From Holophagae bacterium (lineage in GTDB: Bacteria > Acidobacteriota > Thermoanaerobaculia > Thermoanaerobaculales > Sulfomarinibacteraceae): DNA of 35,252 nucleotides. A model generated the notes under the pieces. It was not told the DNA's origin. It saw only the letters and a program-made list of their open reading frames with translations, and searched no databases. Positions 8,923-18,766 of this stretch are shown here, piece after piece. Made by a program: the position numbers and the translations under genes. The stretch covers positions 1-35,252 of the forward strand of contig PQAJ01000245.1 of NCBI GenBank assembly GCA_003105185.1, read 5' to 3'. Positions within the stretch are counted from its first letter, which is position 1. Every line of letters starts with the position of its first letter.

Positions 8923-9714
8923 TCAGGCGACGGCGGGCGTCGCGGACGGCCGCCGGGCAGCCGAGGGTGTCATGATCCGTGGGCCGTTCGAGCGGGCGCT
9001 CACGAGGTCGCGCTGGGCGCGCCGCAAGAAGTCGCGGACCTCGAGCTCGCCCTCGTACCCGCTCAATGAGACCACCGGGAACATCTGGTTGGCGCTTTCC
9101 AGGGGAATGCACGAACCGAGCGCCGGGAGCAGGCCGTCCGCCTTGTCGGCCGCCGTGCGGTCTTGCTCGTCGGCGATGACCGCCGCGAACACCGGCCCCT
9201 GCAGGTGGGCGACAAAATCGCCTTCGCCAAGCGTCTGGCGCATCACGCGCGCCACCGAGGGCAGGAACCGCTCGTCGCCCACCTTCAATTTCTCGAAACC
9301 TCCGAAGTCGGTGAGGACCAGCGAGAACGCCCGCCCGTTGCGCACCGAGCGCATCATCTGGCGGCGCAGCTCGAACACAAAGTGGCGGCTGTTGGGCAGC
9401 CCGGTCGTGTCGTCCTCATAGATGCGTCCCCGCATCCGGTCGAGGGCCCGGTGGAAGCGGCGGCCCTGTTCCGATTCTTCATACCAGAACTGGACGTGCA
9501 CCCCGGCGAACAGCAACGTCGAGAGCCCGATGACCAGGAAGTTCGAACTCTTGCCGGAGATGATCGTCTGCGCTTCGACGCAGAAAACGATGATCCAGAG
9601 CGCGAATGTCACCGGACGGACCATCCGCACGAGCAGCGACGACTCGACGGAGCCGAGCTCGTTCTGCTCTGCCGATGGCAAGAGGAAGGCGCTCAGCGTG
9701 GGCGGCTTGTTCAT
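8923..9714 (-). CDS. Membrane protein with degenerate GGDEF domain
   Basis: N-terminal hydrophobic segments, then DDTTGLPNSRHFVFELRRQM...FSLVLTDFGGFEKL...GDFVAHLQGPVFAAVIAD, where QGPVF sits at the GGDEF position. Confidence 0.8.
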   Translation of the reverse strand: MNKPPTLSAFLLPSAEQNELGSVESSLLVRMVRPVTFALWIIVFCVEAQTIISGKSSNFLVIGLSTLLFAGVHVQFWYEESEQGRRFHRALDRMRGRIYEDDTTGLPNSRHFVFELRRQMMRSVRNGRAFSLVLTDFGGFEKLKVGDERFLPSVARVMRQTLGEGDFVAHLQGPVFAAVIADEQDRTAADKADGLLPALGSCIPLESANQMFPVVSLSGYEGELEVRDFLRRAQRDLVSARSNGPRIMTPSAARRPSATPAVA

Positions 9715-9811
9715 AGGTGAACCCCTGGCGGTCTCACTTAGTAGGTCGAACGCTTCAGGGCCGATCCGCAGGCCGGAAATGTAAACCGTCTGTAATTCTT
9801 TCCTCCGCGGG

Positions 9812-11263
9812 CTACCTGGGACGCCGTGGCGGAAGCGATTCCAGGTACTCGTGGATGGCCTGGGCCGCCCGCCGCCCATCGGCCAGCGCGGTGACCACCA
9901 GGTCGGCACCGTTCACATTGTCGCCGCCCGCGAACACCCCGGGCCGCGAGGTCTGCCCCTGGCGATCCACCTGGATGAGCGCTTTCCGGTCGGCCTTCAG
10001 CCCGCTCGTCGTCTGCGGCACGACCGGGTCGGCGCCATAGCCGATGGCGATCGCGACGGCGTCAGCCGGGATAAAGAACTCGCTGCCCTTCACCGGGATC
10101 GGCCGGCGCCGGCCGGATTCGTCCGGCTCGCCGAGTTGCATTCGCTGGCACTCCACCGAGACGACATGGCCATTTTCATCGCCGATGAGACGCACCGGCA
10201 GGGTGAGCATCTCGAAGATCACACCCTCTTCGCGGGCGTTCTTCCGCTCTTCGCCGCGCCCCAGCATCTCCGCCTCGGTGCGCCGGTACACGCACGTCAC
10301 GTGTTCAGATCCCAGCCGGATCGCCGTCCGCACGCAGTCCATCGAGGTGTCGCCACCGCCGATGACGACGACATTCGTCAGCTTCGGCAGCGGTTTGCGG
10401 AAGTGCGACGGAAGCTGATCAGCCGAAAGATTGCCACGGACGAGGAACTCGGTGGCGCTGTAGACGCCCGCCAGGCCCTCGCCCTCGATTTCCATCTGGT
10501 TGCCGACCCCGGCGCCGGTGCCGAGGAAGACCGCCTCGAAGCCGGAATCGAACAGGCTGTCGAGGGTCACGTCTTTGCCGACGTAGGTGTTGCAGACGAA
10601 CTTTACGCCCAGTTCTTCCAGGTGCCTGATGTAGTCATCGACGATGTTCTTGCGCATCTTGAAGTTCGGGATGCCATAGACGAGCACGCCGCCCGGCTCG
10701 GGCCAGGATTCGTAGACCGTCGGGGCGTGGCCTTCCAGCGCCAGCTGTTCGGCCACTGCCAGTCCGGCCGGGCCAGACCCGATGATCGCGACGCTGTGGC
10801 CAGTCGGTTCGGGCAGGTAGCGCGGCTTCGGATAGCCGCTCAACTCCTGCCGCTGGTAGTCGGTGCAGAACGCTTCGAGCTTGCCGATGGTGACCGGCGG
10901 CTCTTTCTCGCCGCCGGGGCGGATCGCGAAGCCAACCACGCAGGCGCCCTCGCACAGCTTCTCCTGCGGGCAGAGCCGGCCGCACATTTCGGGCAGGTTG
11001 CTCGTCTCGCGGAACTTGTCCGCCGCCCCGAGGATATCGCCCACTTCGAGCAACGCGAACGCCCCCGGGATGTCGTTGTCCACGGGGCAGGCTTCCTGGC
11101 ACGGCGCCGAGGGGCACTGGATGCAGCGCGACGCCTCAACTCTGGCGGCGTTCAGGTCGAACCCGATGTAGGTCTCGTCGAAATTCCGCTTGCGGGCTTC
11201 GGGGTCCTGCTTGGGGACCGGTTGGACGCTGATGGCAAGACGGCGCGCGACTTCGTGTGTCAT
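9812..11263 (-). CDS. gltD: Glutamate synthase small subunit-like NAD(P)H-dependent oxidoreductase
   Basis: CIQCPSAPCQEACPVDNDIPGAF and CGRLCPQEKLCEGACV Fe-S ligand motifs, VAIIGSGPAGLAVAEQL, VVVIGGGDTSMDCVRTAIRLG, GVFAGGDNVNGADLVVTALADGRRAAQAI; ATG at 11263. Confidence 0.92.
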   Translation of the reverse strand: MTHEVARRLAISVQPVPKQDPEARKRNFDETYIGFDLNAARVEASRCIQCPSAPCQEACPVDNDIPGAFALLEVGDILGAADKFRETSNLPEMCGRLCPQEKLCEGACVVGFAIRPGGEKEPPVTIGKLEAFCTDYQRQELSGYPKPRYLPEPTGHSVAIIGSGPAGLAVAEQLALEGHAPTVYESWPEPGGVLVYGIPNFKMRKNIVDDYIRHLEELGVKFVCNTYVGKDVTLDSLFDSGFEAVFLGTGAGVGNQMEIEGEGLAGVYSATEFLVRGNLSADQLPSHFRKPLPKLTNVVVIGGGDTSMDCVRTAIRLGSEHVTCVYRRTEAEMLGRGEERKNAREEGVIFEMLTLPVRLIGDENGHVVSVECQRMQLGEPDESGRRRPIPVKGSEFFIPADAVAIAIGYGADPVVPQTTSGLKADRKALIQVDRQGQTSRPGVFAGGDNVNGADLVVTALADGRRAAQAIHEYLESLPPRRPR

Positions 11264-11441
11264 AAATCGTGGTGAGACGCGGGGGCGGAGCGGTGGCGGC
11301 CTGCCCCTGCGCGAAATCCTTATTGGAGGGTACCTTCCGATCGTACCGGAGCGGCCCGTGATGTCAACGAACGCATGGCCCGCTGGACATGGGTCCCGCC
11401 TTCCCTGCCTAATGCGCCAACCCAATGCCAGCAGGAGTCCC

Positions 11442-11990
11442 ATGGCACGCCTCGCCCCGCTCGACCTCGACCAACTCCAACCCGGCCAGCGCGCCGTGGC
11501 CGACGCCATCATCAGCGGCCCGCGCGGGGGTCTCCGGGGCCCCTTCGAGGCATGGCTGCGCAGCCCCGAACTGGCCGACCGCGCCCAGAAGCTCGGCGAG
11601 TACTGCCGCTTTGGCACCAGCCTGCCCCGCGACCTCTCCGAGTTCGCGATCCTGCTGACCGGCAAGCACTGGAAGGCCCAGTTCGAGTTCTGGGCGCACG
11701 CCCGTCTCGCGCGCGAGGCCGGGCTCCCCGAGGACATCATCGAGGCGGTCGCCACCAACGTCACGCCCTCTTTCCGGAACGAGGCGCAACGCGCGGTGTA
11801 TGCGTTCGTCACCGAGCACTTCGCCACCAACCGCGTCTCCGATGCCACCTACCGGCTCGCCATCGCCGAACTCGGTGAGCGCGGCGTGGTCGACCTGGTC
11901 GGCGTGGCCGGCTACTACTGCCTGGTCTCCATGACCCTGAATGTGTTCGATGTCGGCCTCCCGCCTGGCGAGTCCGAACTGCTTCCATGA
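11442..11990 (+). CDS. Carboxymuconolactone decarboxylase/AhpD-like family protein
   Basis: GPFEAWLRSPELADRAQKLGEYCRFGTSLPRDLSEFAILLTGKHWKAQFEFWAHARLAREAGLPEDIIEAV typical of CMD-like proteins; no CxxC. Confidence 0.85.
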   Translation: MARLAPLDLDQLQPGQRAVADAIISGPRGGLRGPFEAWLRSPELADRAQKLGEYCRFGTSLPRDLSEFAILLTGKHWKAQFEFWAHARLAREAGLPEDIIEAVATNVTPSFRNEAQRAVYAFVTEHFATNRVSDATYRLAIAELGERGVVDLVGVAGYYCLVSMTLNVFDVGLPPGESELLP

Positions 11991-12069
11991 CCAGGACCTG
12001 CCATGCGGCCGTCCAGGGCGTCCCCGATCGCCCATCGCTTCCCGTCACGGGGCATGGTGAAATAGGGCC

Positions 12070-12936
12070 ATGAAGATCCTCGTCACCACCGACGGCTCCG
12101 AGCGCTCGCTCTGTGTCCTTCCCCATGCAGCGCGTTTCGCGACGGCCACGGGCGCGGAGCTGATCCTGATGCGCGTGCTCGATCCCCGCACCGACGCCTC
12201 GGGCGACATCGCGCCCTCACTCGAGGAGGCGCTGGTCCGGGTACGCGAACGCTGGACCGCCGACTTGCGGGCGGTACTCGCGAAGTCCGGCGTTGCGGGC
12301 GAAACCTACATCGCCGAACGCAAGTGGGGTGAGGACATCCCCACCACCATCCACCGCGCCGCCGACGAGACCGCGGCAACCCTGCTGGCGATGGACTCCC
12401 GGGGCACCGGGGCGCTGCGCCACGCTTTGCTTGGCAGCGTCACCATGGGCGTCATTTCGAAGGCCGACCTCCCGGTCATGTCGCTCGGTGGCTGCCCCCC
12501 ACCGCCCGGCTACGACGGGATCTACCACCTCCTCATCACCTCGGACGGATCGCCCGATGCGCGCAGCGTCTTCGGCGGGCTGGGCGAAATCCTGGCTCCC
12601 GGGAAGGTCAAAGTAACGCTCCTCCAGGTGGTCGTGATGCAGGCGCTCGAACCCGAGGCTGAGGCCGAGGCGCGCGGCCTGGCCGAACTTCGCCCGCTCC
12701 TCGAACGGGTGCCGGCCGGGGTCGAGGCCTCAGCCATGGTGCGGGTCATCCCGCCCGCGGCCGGCATCGACACCGCGATCGCTGCCGCCGCCGCCGACAT
12801 CCGCGCCGACGCCATCGCGACGGCGACCTATGGCCACAGTGCCCGCCGCCACCTGGTGGCCGGCAGCACCGCCCTTGGCGTGGTCAAGCTCGCCGAAGTC
12901 CCGGTCATCCTCGTCAAGAGCCACCCGGTCGCCTGA
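12070..12936 (+). CDS. Universal stress protein with two tandem UspA-like domains
   Basis: MKILVTTDGSE...ATLLAMDSRGTGALRHALLGSVTMGVISKADLPVM, then LLITSDGSPDA...IATATYGHSARRHLVAGSTALGVVKLAEVPVILVK. Confidence 0.92.
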   Translation: MKILVTTDGSERSLCVLPHAARFATATGAELILMRVLDPRTDASGDIAPSLEEALVRVRERWTADLRAVLAKSGVAGETYIAERKWGEDIPTTIHRAADETAATLLAMDSRGTGALRHALLGSVTMGVISKADLPVMSLGGCPPPPGYDGIYHLLITSDGSPDARSVFGGLGEILAPGKVKVTLLQVVVMQALEPEAEAEARGLAELRPLLERVPAGVEASAMVRVIPPAAGIDTAIAAAAADIRADAIATATYGHSARRHLVAGSTALGVVKLAEVPVILVKSHPVA

Positions 12937-13051
12937 GGCGCGCTACAGGCGATTCCGGGCCGTTCGAGCGGCCAGGCAAGACCATTCGGCCTTGGCGTTG
13001 GTCTAATCCGCGGAACAAAATGCCAGAGCTTCTGCGCGAGGAGGCCTTTCC

Positions 13052-16000
13052 ATGGCGGACGACGGGGGCGACCCTTCCGAATCACTGGGCTTCTTCGGCC
13101 AGCTCCGGTCGCAGCACTGGGCCGTCAAGATCATTCTTGGCTTCGTTTTGCTCATCGTCGGGTCGCCGTTCCTCGGGATCGGCGCGGGCCTCGCCTACAG
13201 CGTCGCGCGCGGGCCCGGCCTCCTGGTCTACGGCGCGCTGATCCTGTTCGGCTACGGCTGGTTCGTGTTCACCCGGCCGCAGGTGCCGGACCTTGTGCGG
13301 GACCTCTCCTCCACGGCAGCCCGGCCCGCGCCTGCGGCGGCTGCACCGGTACCCGCGCCGCAGGGCACCTTCGCCGCCGCCGGAGCGGCAACCGTGTCCC
13401 GCTACTGCCAAACATGCGGAGCGGGCTTCGGCAGCGAACTGAACCGCTGCCACGAATGCGGGGCAGATTGGCAGGACACCCCGGCCGGCTCCATCGGTAC
13501 GCTTGCGGCATATCTCAACCAGCTCACGCGCGATCGGCTTTTCGGCCTGCTCGATGAGCCGAACTTCCGCCGGTTGCGTAGCGAGTACGAACGGCGGCTC
13601 AGCGCGCTGCGGCCCACCCCCACCCCGCCCGCGCCGGTAGCCGAGGCGCCCGCCCCCGTCATCCCGCCACCGCCTGTCCCTGTCGAGCGCCCCGCTTCCG
13701 CGATCCCGACGCCGGTCACGCCCCGCCCTGCCAGGGTTCGCGAACCCCGCCCGACCGCGGCGGACATGGGCCGGACCGTCATCGGCTGGGCCGCTGAACG
13801 CCAGGCCGACATCCTCCTCTACGTCGGCGCGTTCATGCTCTCGATCGCCGCCATCATCTTCGTCGCCTACCAGGGTGAAGAGCTCAGCGGCGCCATCCGC
13901 TTCACCGTGCTCACGGCCTATGCGGTGGGCTTCCTCGGGTTCGGCCTGTTGCTCCATCGCTGGGAGCGCGTGAAGGAAGCGGGGCCGGCGTTCCTTGCGC
14001 TCGGCGCGATCCTGGTGCCGCTCGATTTCGTGGCCCTTCGCACGCAGGTGCTCAGCCATCAACAACTCGCCGACGATGTCCTCTGGCTGATCGCGTCCTC
14101 CAGCTGCGCCGCGCTCTACTTCGTCCTTGCCTTCCGGGGCTACGGGCGCTTCTACTTCCTGCCCGCCATCCCGGCCACGCTCATCGCGTGGGGGTCGCTC
14201 GGCTCGGTGGTGAACCTCCCGGCGGAATGGTTCGGCCCCTGGTACCTCGGGATTGCCGCGCCGGGCTACGTGACTGCCATTGCCTTCCTCGGGCGCTGGG
14301 GCCCGGCGAGGTGGCTCCTGGGTCTCGCCGTGGTCATCGGAGGCGCCGCCCTCGGCTGGACCCATGTAGTTTCCGCCGCCAGCGGGGACCACCACGCAGC
14401 CGTGCCCGCCGCTTACGCCCTCGGTACCGCCGCGGTAGCCACCGGGCTGCGCTGGCGCCGCGATGTCCCGGCGCTCTCCGTCCTTCCCATCCTCGCCGGG
14501 CTGACCGCCGGGAGCGCGTGGTGGGCTGCCTTCGGGCTCTCCTACGAATGGCAACCTGTGTTCGTCGCCCTCACCGGGGCCGGGTACCTGGTGCTCGCCC
14601 ACTTCCAGCCCAGGGAGCTGGCGCAGGGGTGGGCCGGGATCGCCACCGGGTTCGCGGCCCTGGCGCTCGTGGCAGCTCACGTTGCCGTGACCGGCGACGG
14701 CGCCGGCCACGGCGCGCTGCCCGCCACTTACGCCGTCGTGTTCGCCGCAACGGCCGGCGCCTTCGGCCGCTGGGGATGGGGCGCCGCCGGTGCGGCCTTG
14801 CCACCACTCGGCGCGATGACGCTCCTGACCGCCGCCTGGGCCTCCGGAGCGGCCGGCACCGAGTGGTATGGAGCCTTCGCCGTCCTCGCGGCCTTCGGCT
14901 ACCTCGCCCTCGCCGCCTTCGACCGCCAGGAGCGCACCCTCAACTGGCAGACCGCGGCCGCGTTCACGGCCGTCATCGGCCCACCGCTCGCCCACATCGC
15001 CGTTGCCGCCAACGACGACCCGCAACGATGGGCGCTGCCGGCCACCCACGGCATGGTGCTCGTGGGAGCAGCGGCGGCATTCGCCCGCTGGCGCTGGTCC
15101 TGGCGGGTGGCGCCGGCTGCCATCCCGGCGGCTGCCGCCCTCACGGCCCTCACGGCGTCGTGGGCCCGGTGGGACCTCCAACCCGAGTGGTATGCCGCCT
15201 TCGCCGCGGCCGCTGGCCTCGGATACCTGGTGCTCGCGCACTTCGGCGAGCAACGGCTCGCCCGGAGCTGGGGCGCAGTCGCATTCGCGTTCGGCGCGCT
15301 CGCGGTCACGGGCGCGCACATCGCGATTCTCGAGCCCGGTGCCGAACGCCTGGCGCTGCCGCTTGCCTACGGGCTGTTTCTCGTGGGAGTCGCTGCCGCC
15401 TATGCGCGCTGGCGCTGGCTTGAATCCGCGGCCCTGCTGCCGCCAGCCGCCGCTATGACCGCCCTGACCGTGTCGTGGTGGCGGTGGGACCTCCAGCCCG
15501 AGTGGTATGCCTCCTTCGCCGCAGCCGCGGCCATCGGTTACCTCGCCCTGGCGCGCTTCGACTTCGCCGAACGGCGCGCGTACTGGTGGGGCGGGAGCGT
15601 CCTGGCCGCCGGTACCGCGCTTGCGATGGCCCACGTAGCCGTCGCGGTCAGGCTGGAGCCCGATCGCCTCGCCCTGCCCGTCCCGTACGCCGTCCTCACT
15701 GGCGGCGCGGCGGCGGCCTTCACGGCCTGGCGGTTCCGCTGGCGTGTAGCCCCCGGGGCTCTCCCCGCCCTTGCGGCCATGGCGGCCATCACCGGCGCCT
15801 GGGCGCTGTGGGACATCCAGTTCGCCTGGTACGGCCCGATTGCCGCCGCCGCCACCTTCGGTTACATCGCCTGGGCACTCACCGACGAAGTGCCCCGGGC
15901 GCGCCCCTGGCTCGCCTTCGCCGCCGTCGCCGGGGGTGTTGGTGTCATCTTCACCCAGGCCGCTCAATTCGCCGAAGCTGACCCGGCGCCCGTCCACGCC

Positions 16001-18001
16001 GCCCTGCCGGTGGTGTATGGCCAGGCGGCGGTGACGGCCGCGTTTGCCGCCGGGCGGTGGCGCTGGGCCTGCCGCGAGGCCGTGGCACTCGTTCCTCCAC
16101 TCGCAGCCGCCTTCGGCGCCTCGCTGCTCTGGGCCACCATCGACATGCGGACCGAATGGCTGACCGCCTGGGCCGCTGCCGCCGCCGCCGGCTATCTCGT
16201 CCCCGCGCTCCTCGATAGACGCTTCCGGGTGAGCTGGCAGACCGCCTCGGCGTTCTGCGGCGTGGGCGTCCTGGTCGTCGCGCACGCGCTCGCGACGGCC
16301 GATGACCCTGTCCGCTGGCAGCTCCCGGCGAGCTACGCCATCCTCCTGGCCGGCTGGACCGTGCTCGCCGCCTGGCTTCGCGATCGCAGCGCGCTCGCCC
16401 CGCCGGTCCTCGCAGCCATGCTCGGGGGCACCGCGCTCTGGGCGGCCGGGGTCGATCAGCAGTGGTGGCCGTACCCGGCGCTCGGCGTGGCCGCGCTCAT
16501 CATGGCGACTGCCCGCTGGTGGCAGCCGAACCGCGTCTTCGGGATGACGGGTTGGGGATATGCGGTCGCGTTGGCCGTGGTCCCCGCCATCGCCGTCCTC
16601 CCGGTCGACTACACGCACCACGCGCACGGCGTCGCGGTCCAGCTGGCCGCGGCGGCCCTCCTCGGCATTGCGGCGCTCGCCTCCAGGGGCAGCATCTTCG
16701 CACTCTTCGTTGACAGTCCCACCGCGCGGGCAAAGTCCGCCGAGTGGACGATGCTCACCCAGGCATCGTTCGCCTTCCTCTTCGGCGCGGGCGCCTCGCT
16801 CAACGGTGTCCTCGAACTGGCCGGCGCCGATCGCGCGTGGGCGTTCGCCATACTCGGGATGGTTGGCTGGGTGCTGACGGCAAGCCGCTGGGGTGGAGTG
16901 GCCGGGATGTGGACGTTCGCACCGGCCGGGCTGGCGGGCGCAGCCGTCAGCTCGCTCGTCGCAGCCGAGGCGGGGGAGGCGGCATATGGCACCCTTACCG
17001 GCGTGCTCGCCCTCGCCACCATCGGGCCGGTGGCCGCCTACGCGGGGGCCCGCCGCTGGACGCTCCTCGGCATCGCGAACTCTTTCCTCTTTCTCGCCAT
17101 CTGGGCGGCCTGGCGCTGGCAGGACCTCGACCTGGCCTACCTGCCGCTGGCGTTCGCCGCCGTCGCCACGCTCGAATGGACCGCCCTCATCGCCCTCCGC
17201 CGTTACGAGGGGACTCCCTCGGAGAGCAACGTGGTCATCGGTTACATCTCCTGGGCGCCGTGGCTGCTCTCGGCCGCCGTGTCCGGCATCCTCCTTTCGC
17301 GCGAACAGGTGAGCCTCGAACCGGGCGCGACGCTTGTGACCACCGAGGAGTGGGGCCTCGCCGCCACGGTGCTCGGCCTGCTCGCCGCGGCGGTCACGGC
17401 CGAGGGCATCCGCCTCAAGCGGCGCTGGGTCTGGATCATGGGCAGCGCGGGGCTGCTTGGCTCACTGCTGATGGCCATCGCCACCCGCGAGCCAGGGAAT
17501 ATCCAGGCGTTCACCGCCCCGGCCGGCATCTACCTCATCGCTCTCGCCCTCACGTACCGCCGCTCGGCGCCGTTCATCCGCGAGCACATGCACGTCCACG
17601 AAGCCGTGATGGTGCTTGGCGCGCTGCTCCTGGTGCTCCCGCCCGCCGAGCAAAGTTTCGAACCGGGAGGCGGCAAGTTCGGGCTCGAACTCATCGGCAT
17701 CGGCATCGGCCTGCTCGCCGTTGGCCTGCTCCTCCACGGCCGCTGGCTCGTGGCAGCCGCCATCCTCACCCTGACCGCGACCTCCGCGCGGATGGTCACC
17801 GGTGGGCTGTTCACGACGCCGTACTGGTTGCTCCTGGGCATCGGGGGCACCGCGTTGATCGGCTTTGGCCTGCTGGTCCTGCTCGAACGGGAACGCTGGG
17901 ACCGTTTCCGCCACGCCGTGGTCCGCTGGTGGACGGCGGTGGAGGAGGCGCCGGTCGAGCCGCTGGGCGGGCCGCGGCCGCCCGAGGGGCAGCGCCCGTA
18001 G
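13052..18001 (+). CDS. Giant polytopic membrane protein with N-terminal zinc ribbon and about 8 internal ~105-aa repeats (SCO7613/DUF2157-like style)
   Basis: 1649-aa ORF; CQTCGAGFGSELNRCHECGADW zinc ribbon; Pro-rich linker; many TM segments; repeats anchored on EW(Y)xxFAAxAxxGYLxLA. Confidence 0.9.
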   Translation: MADDGGDPSESLGFFGQLRSQHWAVKIILGFVLLIVGSPFLGIGAGLAYSVARGPGLLVYGALILFGYGWFVFTRPQVPDLVRDLSSTAARPAPAAAAPVPAPQGTFAAAGAATVSRYCQTCGAGFGSELNRCHECGADWQDTPAGSIGTLAAYLNQLTRDRLFGLLDEPNFRRLRSEYERRLSALRPTPTPPAPVAEAPAPVIPPPPVPVERPASAIPTPVTPRPARVREPRPTAADMGRTVIGWAAERQADILLYVGAFMLSIAAIIFVAYQGEELSGAIRFTVLTAYAVGFLGFGLLLHRWERVKEAGPAFLALGAILVPLDFVALRTQVLSHQQLADDVLWLIASSSCAALYFVLAFRGYGRFYFLPAIPATLIAWGSLGSVVNLPAEWFGPWYLGIAAPGYVTAIAFLGRWGPARWLLGLAVVIGGAALGWTHVVSAASGDHHAAVPAAYALGTAAVATGLRWRRDVPALSVLPILAGLTAGSAWWAAFGLSYEWQPVFVALTGAGYLVLAHFQPRELAQGWAGIATGFAALALVAAHVAVTGDGAGHGALPATYAVVFAATAGAFGRWGWGAAGAALPPLGAMTLLTAAWASGAAGTEWYGAFAVLAAFGYLALAAFDRQERTLNWQTAAAFTAVIGPPLAHIAVAANDDPQRWALPATHGMVLVGAAAAFARWRWSWRVAPAAIPAAAALTALTASWARWDLQPEWYAAFAAAAGLGYLVLAHFGEQRLARSWGAVAFAFGALAVTGAHIAILEPGAERLALPLAYGLFLVGVAAAYARWRWLESAALLPPAAAMTALTVSWWRWDLQPEWYASFAAAAAIGYLALARFDFAERRAYWWGGSVLAAGTALAMAHVAVAVRLEPDRLALPVPYAVLTGGAAAAFTAWRFRWRVAPGALPALAAMAAITGAWALWDIQFAWYGPIAAAATFGYIAWALTDEVPRARPWLAFAAVAGGVGVIFTQAAQFAEADPAPVHAALPVVYGQAAVTAAFAAGRWRWACREAVALVPPLAAAFGASLLWATIDMRTEWLTAWAAAAAAGYLVPALLDRRFRVSWQTASAFCGVGVLVVAHALATADDPVRWQLPASYAILLAGWTVLAAWLRDRSALAPPVLAAMLGGTALWAAGVDQQWWPYPALGVAALIMATARWWQPNRVFGMTGWGYAVALAVVPAIAVLPVDYTHHAHGVAVQLAAAALLGIAALASRGSIFALFVDSPTARAKSAEWTMLTQASFAFLFGAGASLNGVLELAGADRAWAFAILGMVGWVLTASRWGGVAGMWTFAPAGLAGAAVSSLVAAEAGEAAYGTLTGVLALATIGPVAAYAGARRWTLLGIANSFLFLAIWAAWRWQDLDLAYLPLAFAAVATLEWTALIALRRYEGTPSESNVVIGYISWAPWLLSAAVSGILLSREQVSLEPGATLVTTEEWGLAATVLGLLAAAVTAEGIRLKRRWVWIMGSAGLLGSLLMAIATREPGNIQAFTAPAGIYLIALALTYRRSAPFIREHMHVHEAVMVLGALLLVLPPAEQSFEPGGGKFGLELIGIGIGLLAVGLLLHGRWLVAAAILTLTATSARMVTGGLFTTPYWLLLGIGGTALIGFGLLVLLERERWDRFRHAVVRWWTAVEEAPVEPLGGPRPPEGQRP
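14225..16760 (+). repeat. Tandem protein-level modules within the giant membrane protein (period 102-110 codons)
   Basis: Anchor [EAQ]W codon pairs at 14225, 14546, 14861, 15185, 15500, 15824, 16154, 16460 (spacing 321, 315, 324, 315, 324, 330, 306 nt). Confidence 0.85.
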
Positions 18002-18027
18002 CCAGCCCTCTCGCCGGCGCCGCGGGC

Positions 18028-18339
18028 CTAATCGGCCTGGGCTGCCTGGCGCAGCACGTCTTCGTTGTACCAGACTGCCTCGAGGACGGCCTGCCACGTC
18101 CACCCCTGGGCCAGCAGCCGCTCCGTCAGCATGAGCTGCGTGCTCGTCTCGTTCGCGAGGGTCGCCAGCAGGTCGGAAAGCAGGTCCGAGCCTTCCGGGC
18201 CGAGCATGTCGTTGAGCTGTACCTCCCGTTTCTGCGCGATGGCGCGGTACGCCAGCGTAGCGATCGCCATGCGCCGCGTTTCCAGGTCGCGCGGGAGTGC
18301 CCGGCGTTCGTAGGGTGCCGTACCGCTGCTCTCGGCCAT
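18028..18339 (-). CDS. Hypothetical small alpha-helical protein
   Basis: 103-aa ORF MAESSGTAPYERRALPRDLETRRMAIATLAYRAIAQKREVQLNDMLG...; occupies the intergenic space on its own. Confidence 0.55.
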   Translation of the reverse strand: MAESSGTAPYERRALPRDLETRRMAIATLAYRAIAQKREVQLNDMLGPEGSDLLSDLLATLANETSTQLMLTERLLAQGWTWQAVLEAVWYNEDVLRQAAQAD

Positions 18340-18469
18340 CGGTCATGACTCTCGCGAAAAAGTGGACACATGATCTTTCCGCCCGCCAGGTTCGTCTCTC
18401 GGGGGAAACCCCAACTTCGCATCAAGCCACAGGACTGAGCATTCAACTGGTCCGGGCTATCCTGTCCCC

Positions 18470-18766
18470 ATGAGCGCTGCTCCCACATCTCTGCCCGGCA
18501 CCGTGGTCGACGAGGAGACCCTTCGCCGCCTCATCCCGCCCTACCGGGTCATCCTCCACAACGACGACCACAACAGCATGGACCACGTCATCCTCACGCT
18601 GCTCCGCTGCGTCCCGGCGCTCGCCCCGGAGGATGCCGAGCAGATCATGTGGACGGCCCACACCCACGGCCAGGCCACCGTGATCGAGTGCCCGAAAGAA
18701 ACCGCGGAACACTACCGCAACTGTCTTGAATCGGCCGGCCTGACCGCCACCATCGAACCAGCCTGA
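18470..18766 (+). CDS. clpS: ATP-dependent Clp protease adaptor ClpS
   Basis: PPYRVILHNDDHNSMDHVILTLLRCVPALAPEDAEQIMWTAHTHGQATVIECPKETAEHYRNCLESAGLTATIEPA matches the ClpS fold signature. Confidence 0.93.
   Translation: MSAAPTSLPGTVVDEETLRRLIPPYRVILHNDDHNSMDHVILTLLRCVPALAPEDAEQIMWTAHTHGQATVIECPKETAEHYRNCLESAGLTATIEPA

Noticed and set aside
9851-11275. 474-aa ORF opposite the GltD-like gene
   Set aside because: Shadow ORF; the opposite strand encodes clear Fe-S and FAD motifs
13082-16627. 1181-aa ORF antisense to the giant membrane protein gene
   Set aside because: Low-complexity Gly/Arg/Glu-rich translation caused by GC-rich third positions; the sense frame has coherent TM repeats and domains
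14225-16760. Regular ~315-nt periodicity considered as CRISPR or satellite DNA
   Set aside because: Period is a multiple of 3, preserved at protein level with much synonymous divergence, inside one ORF
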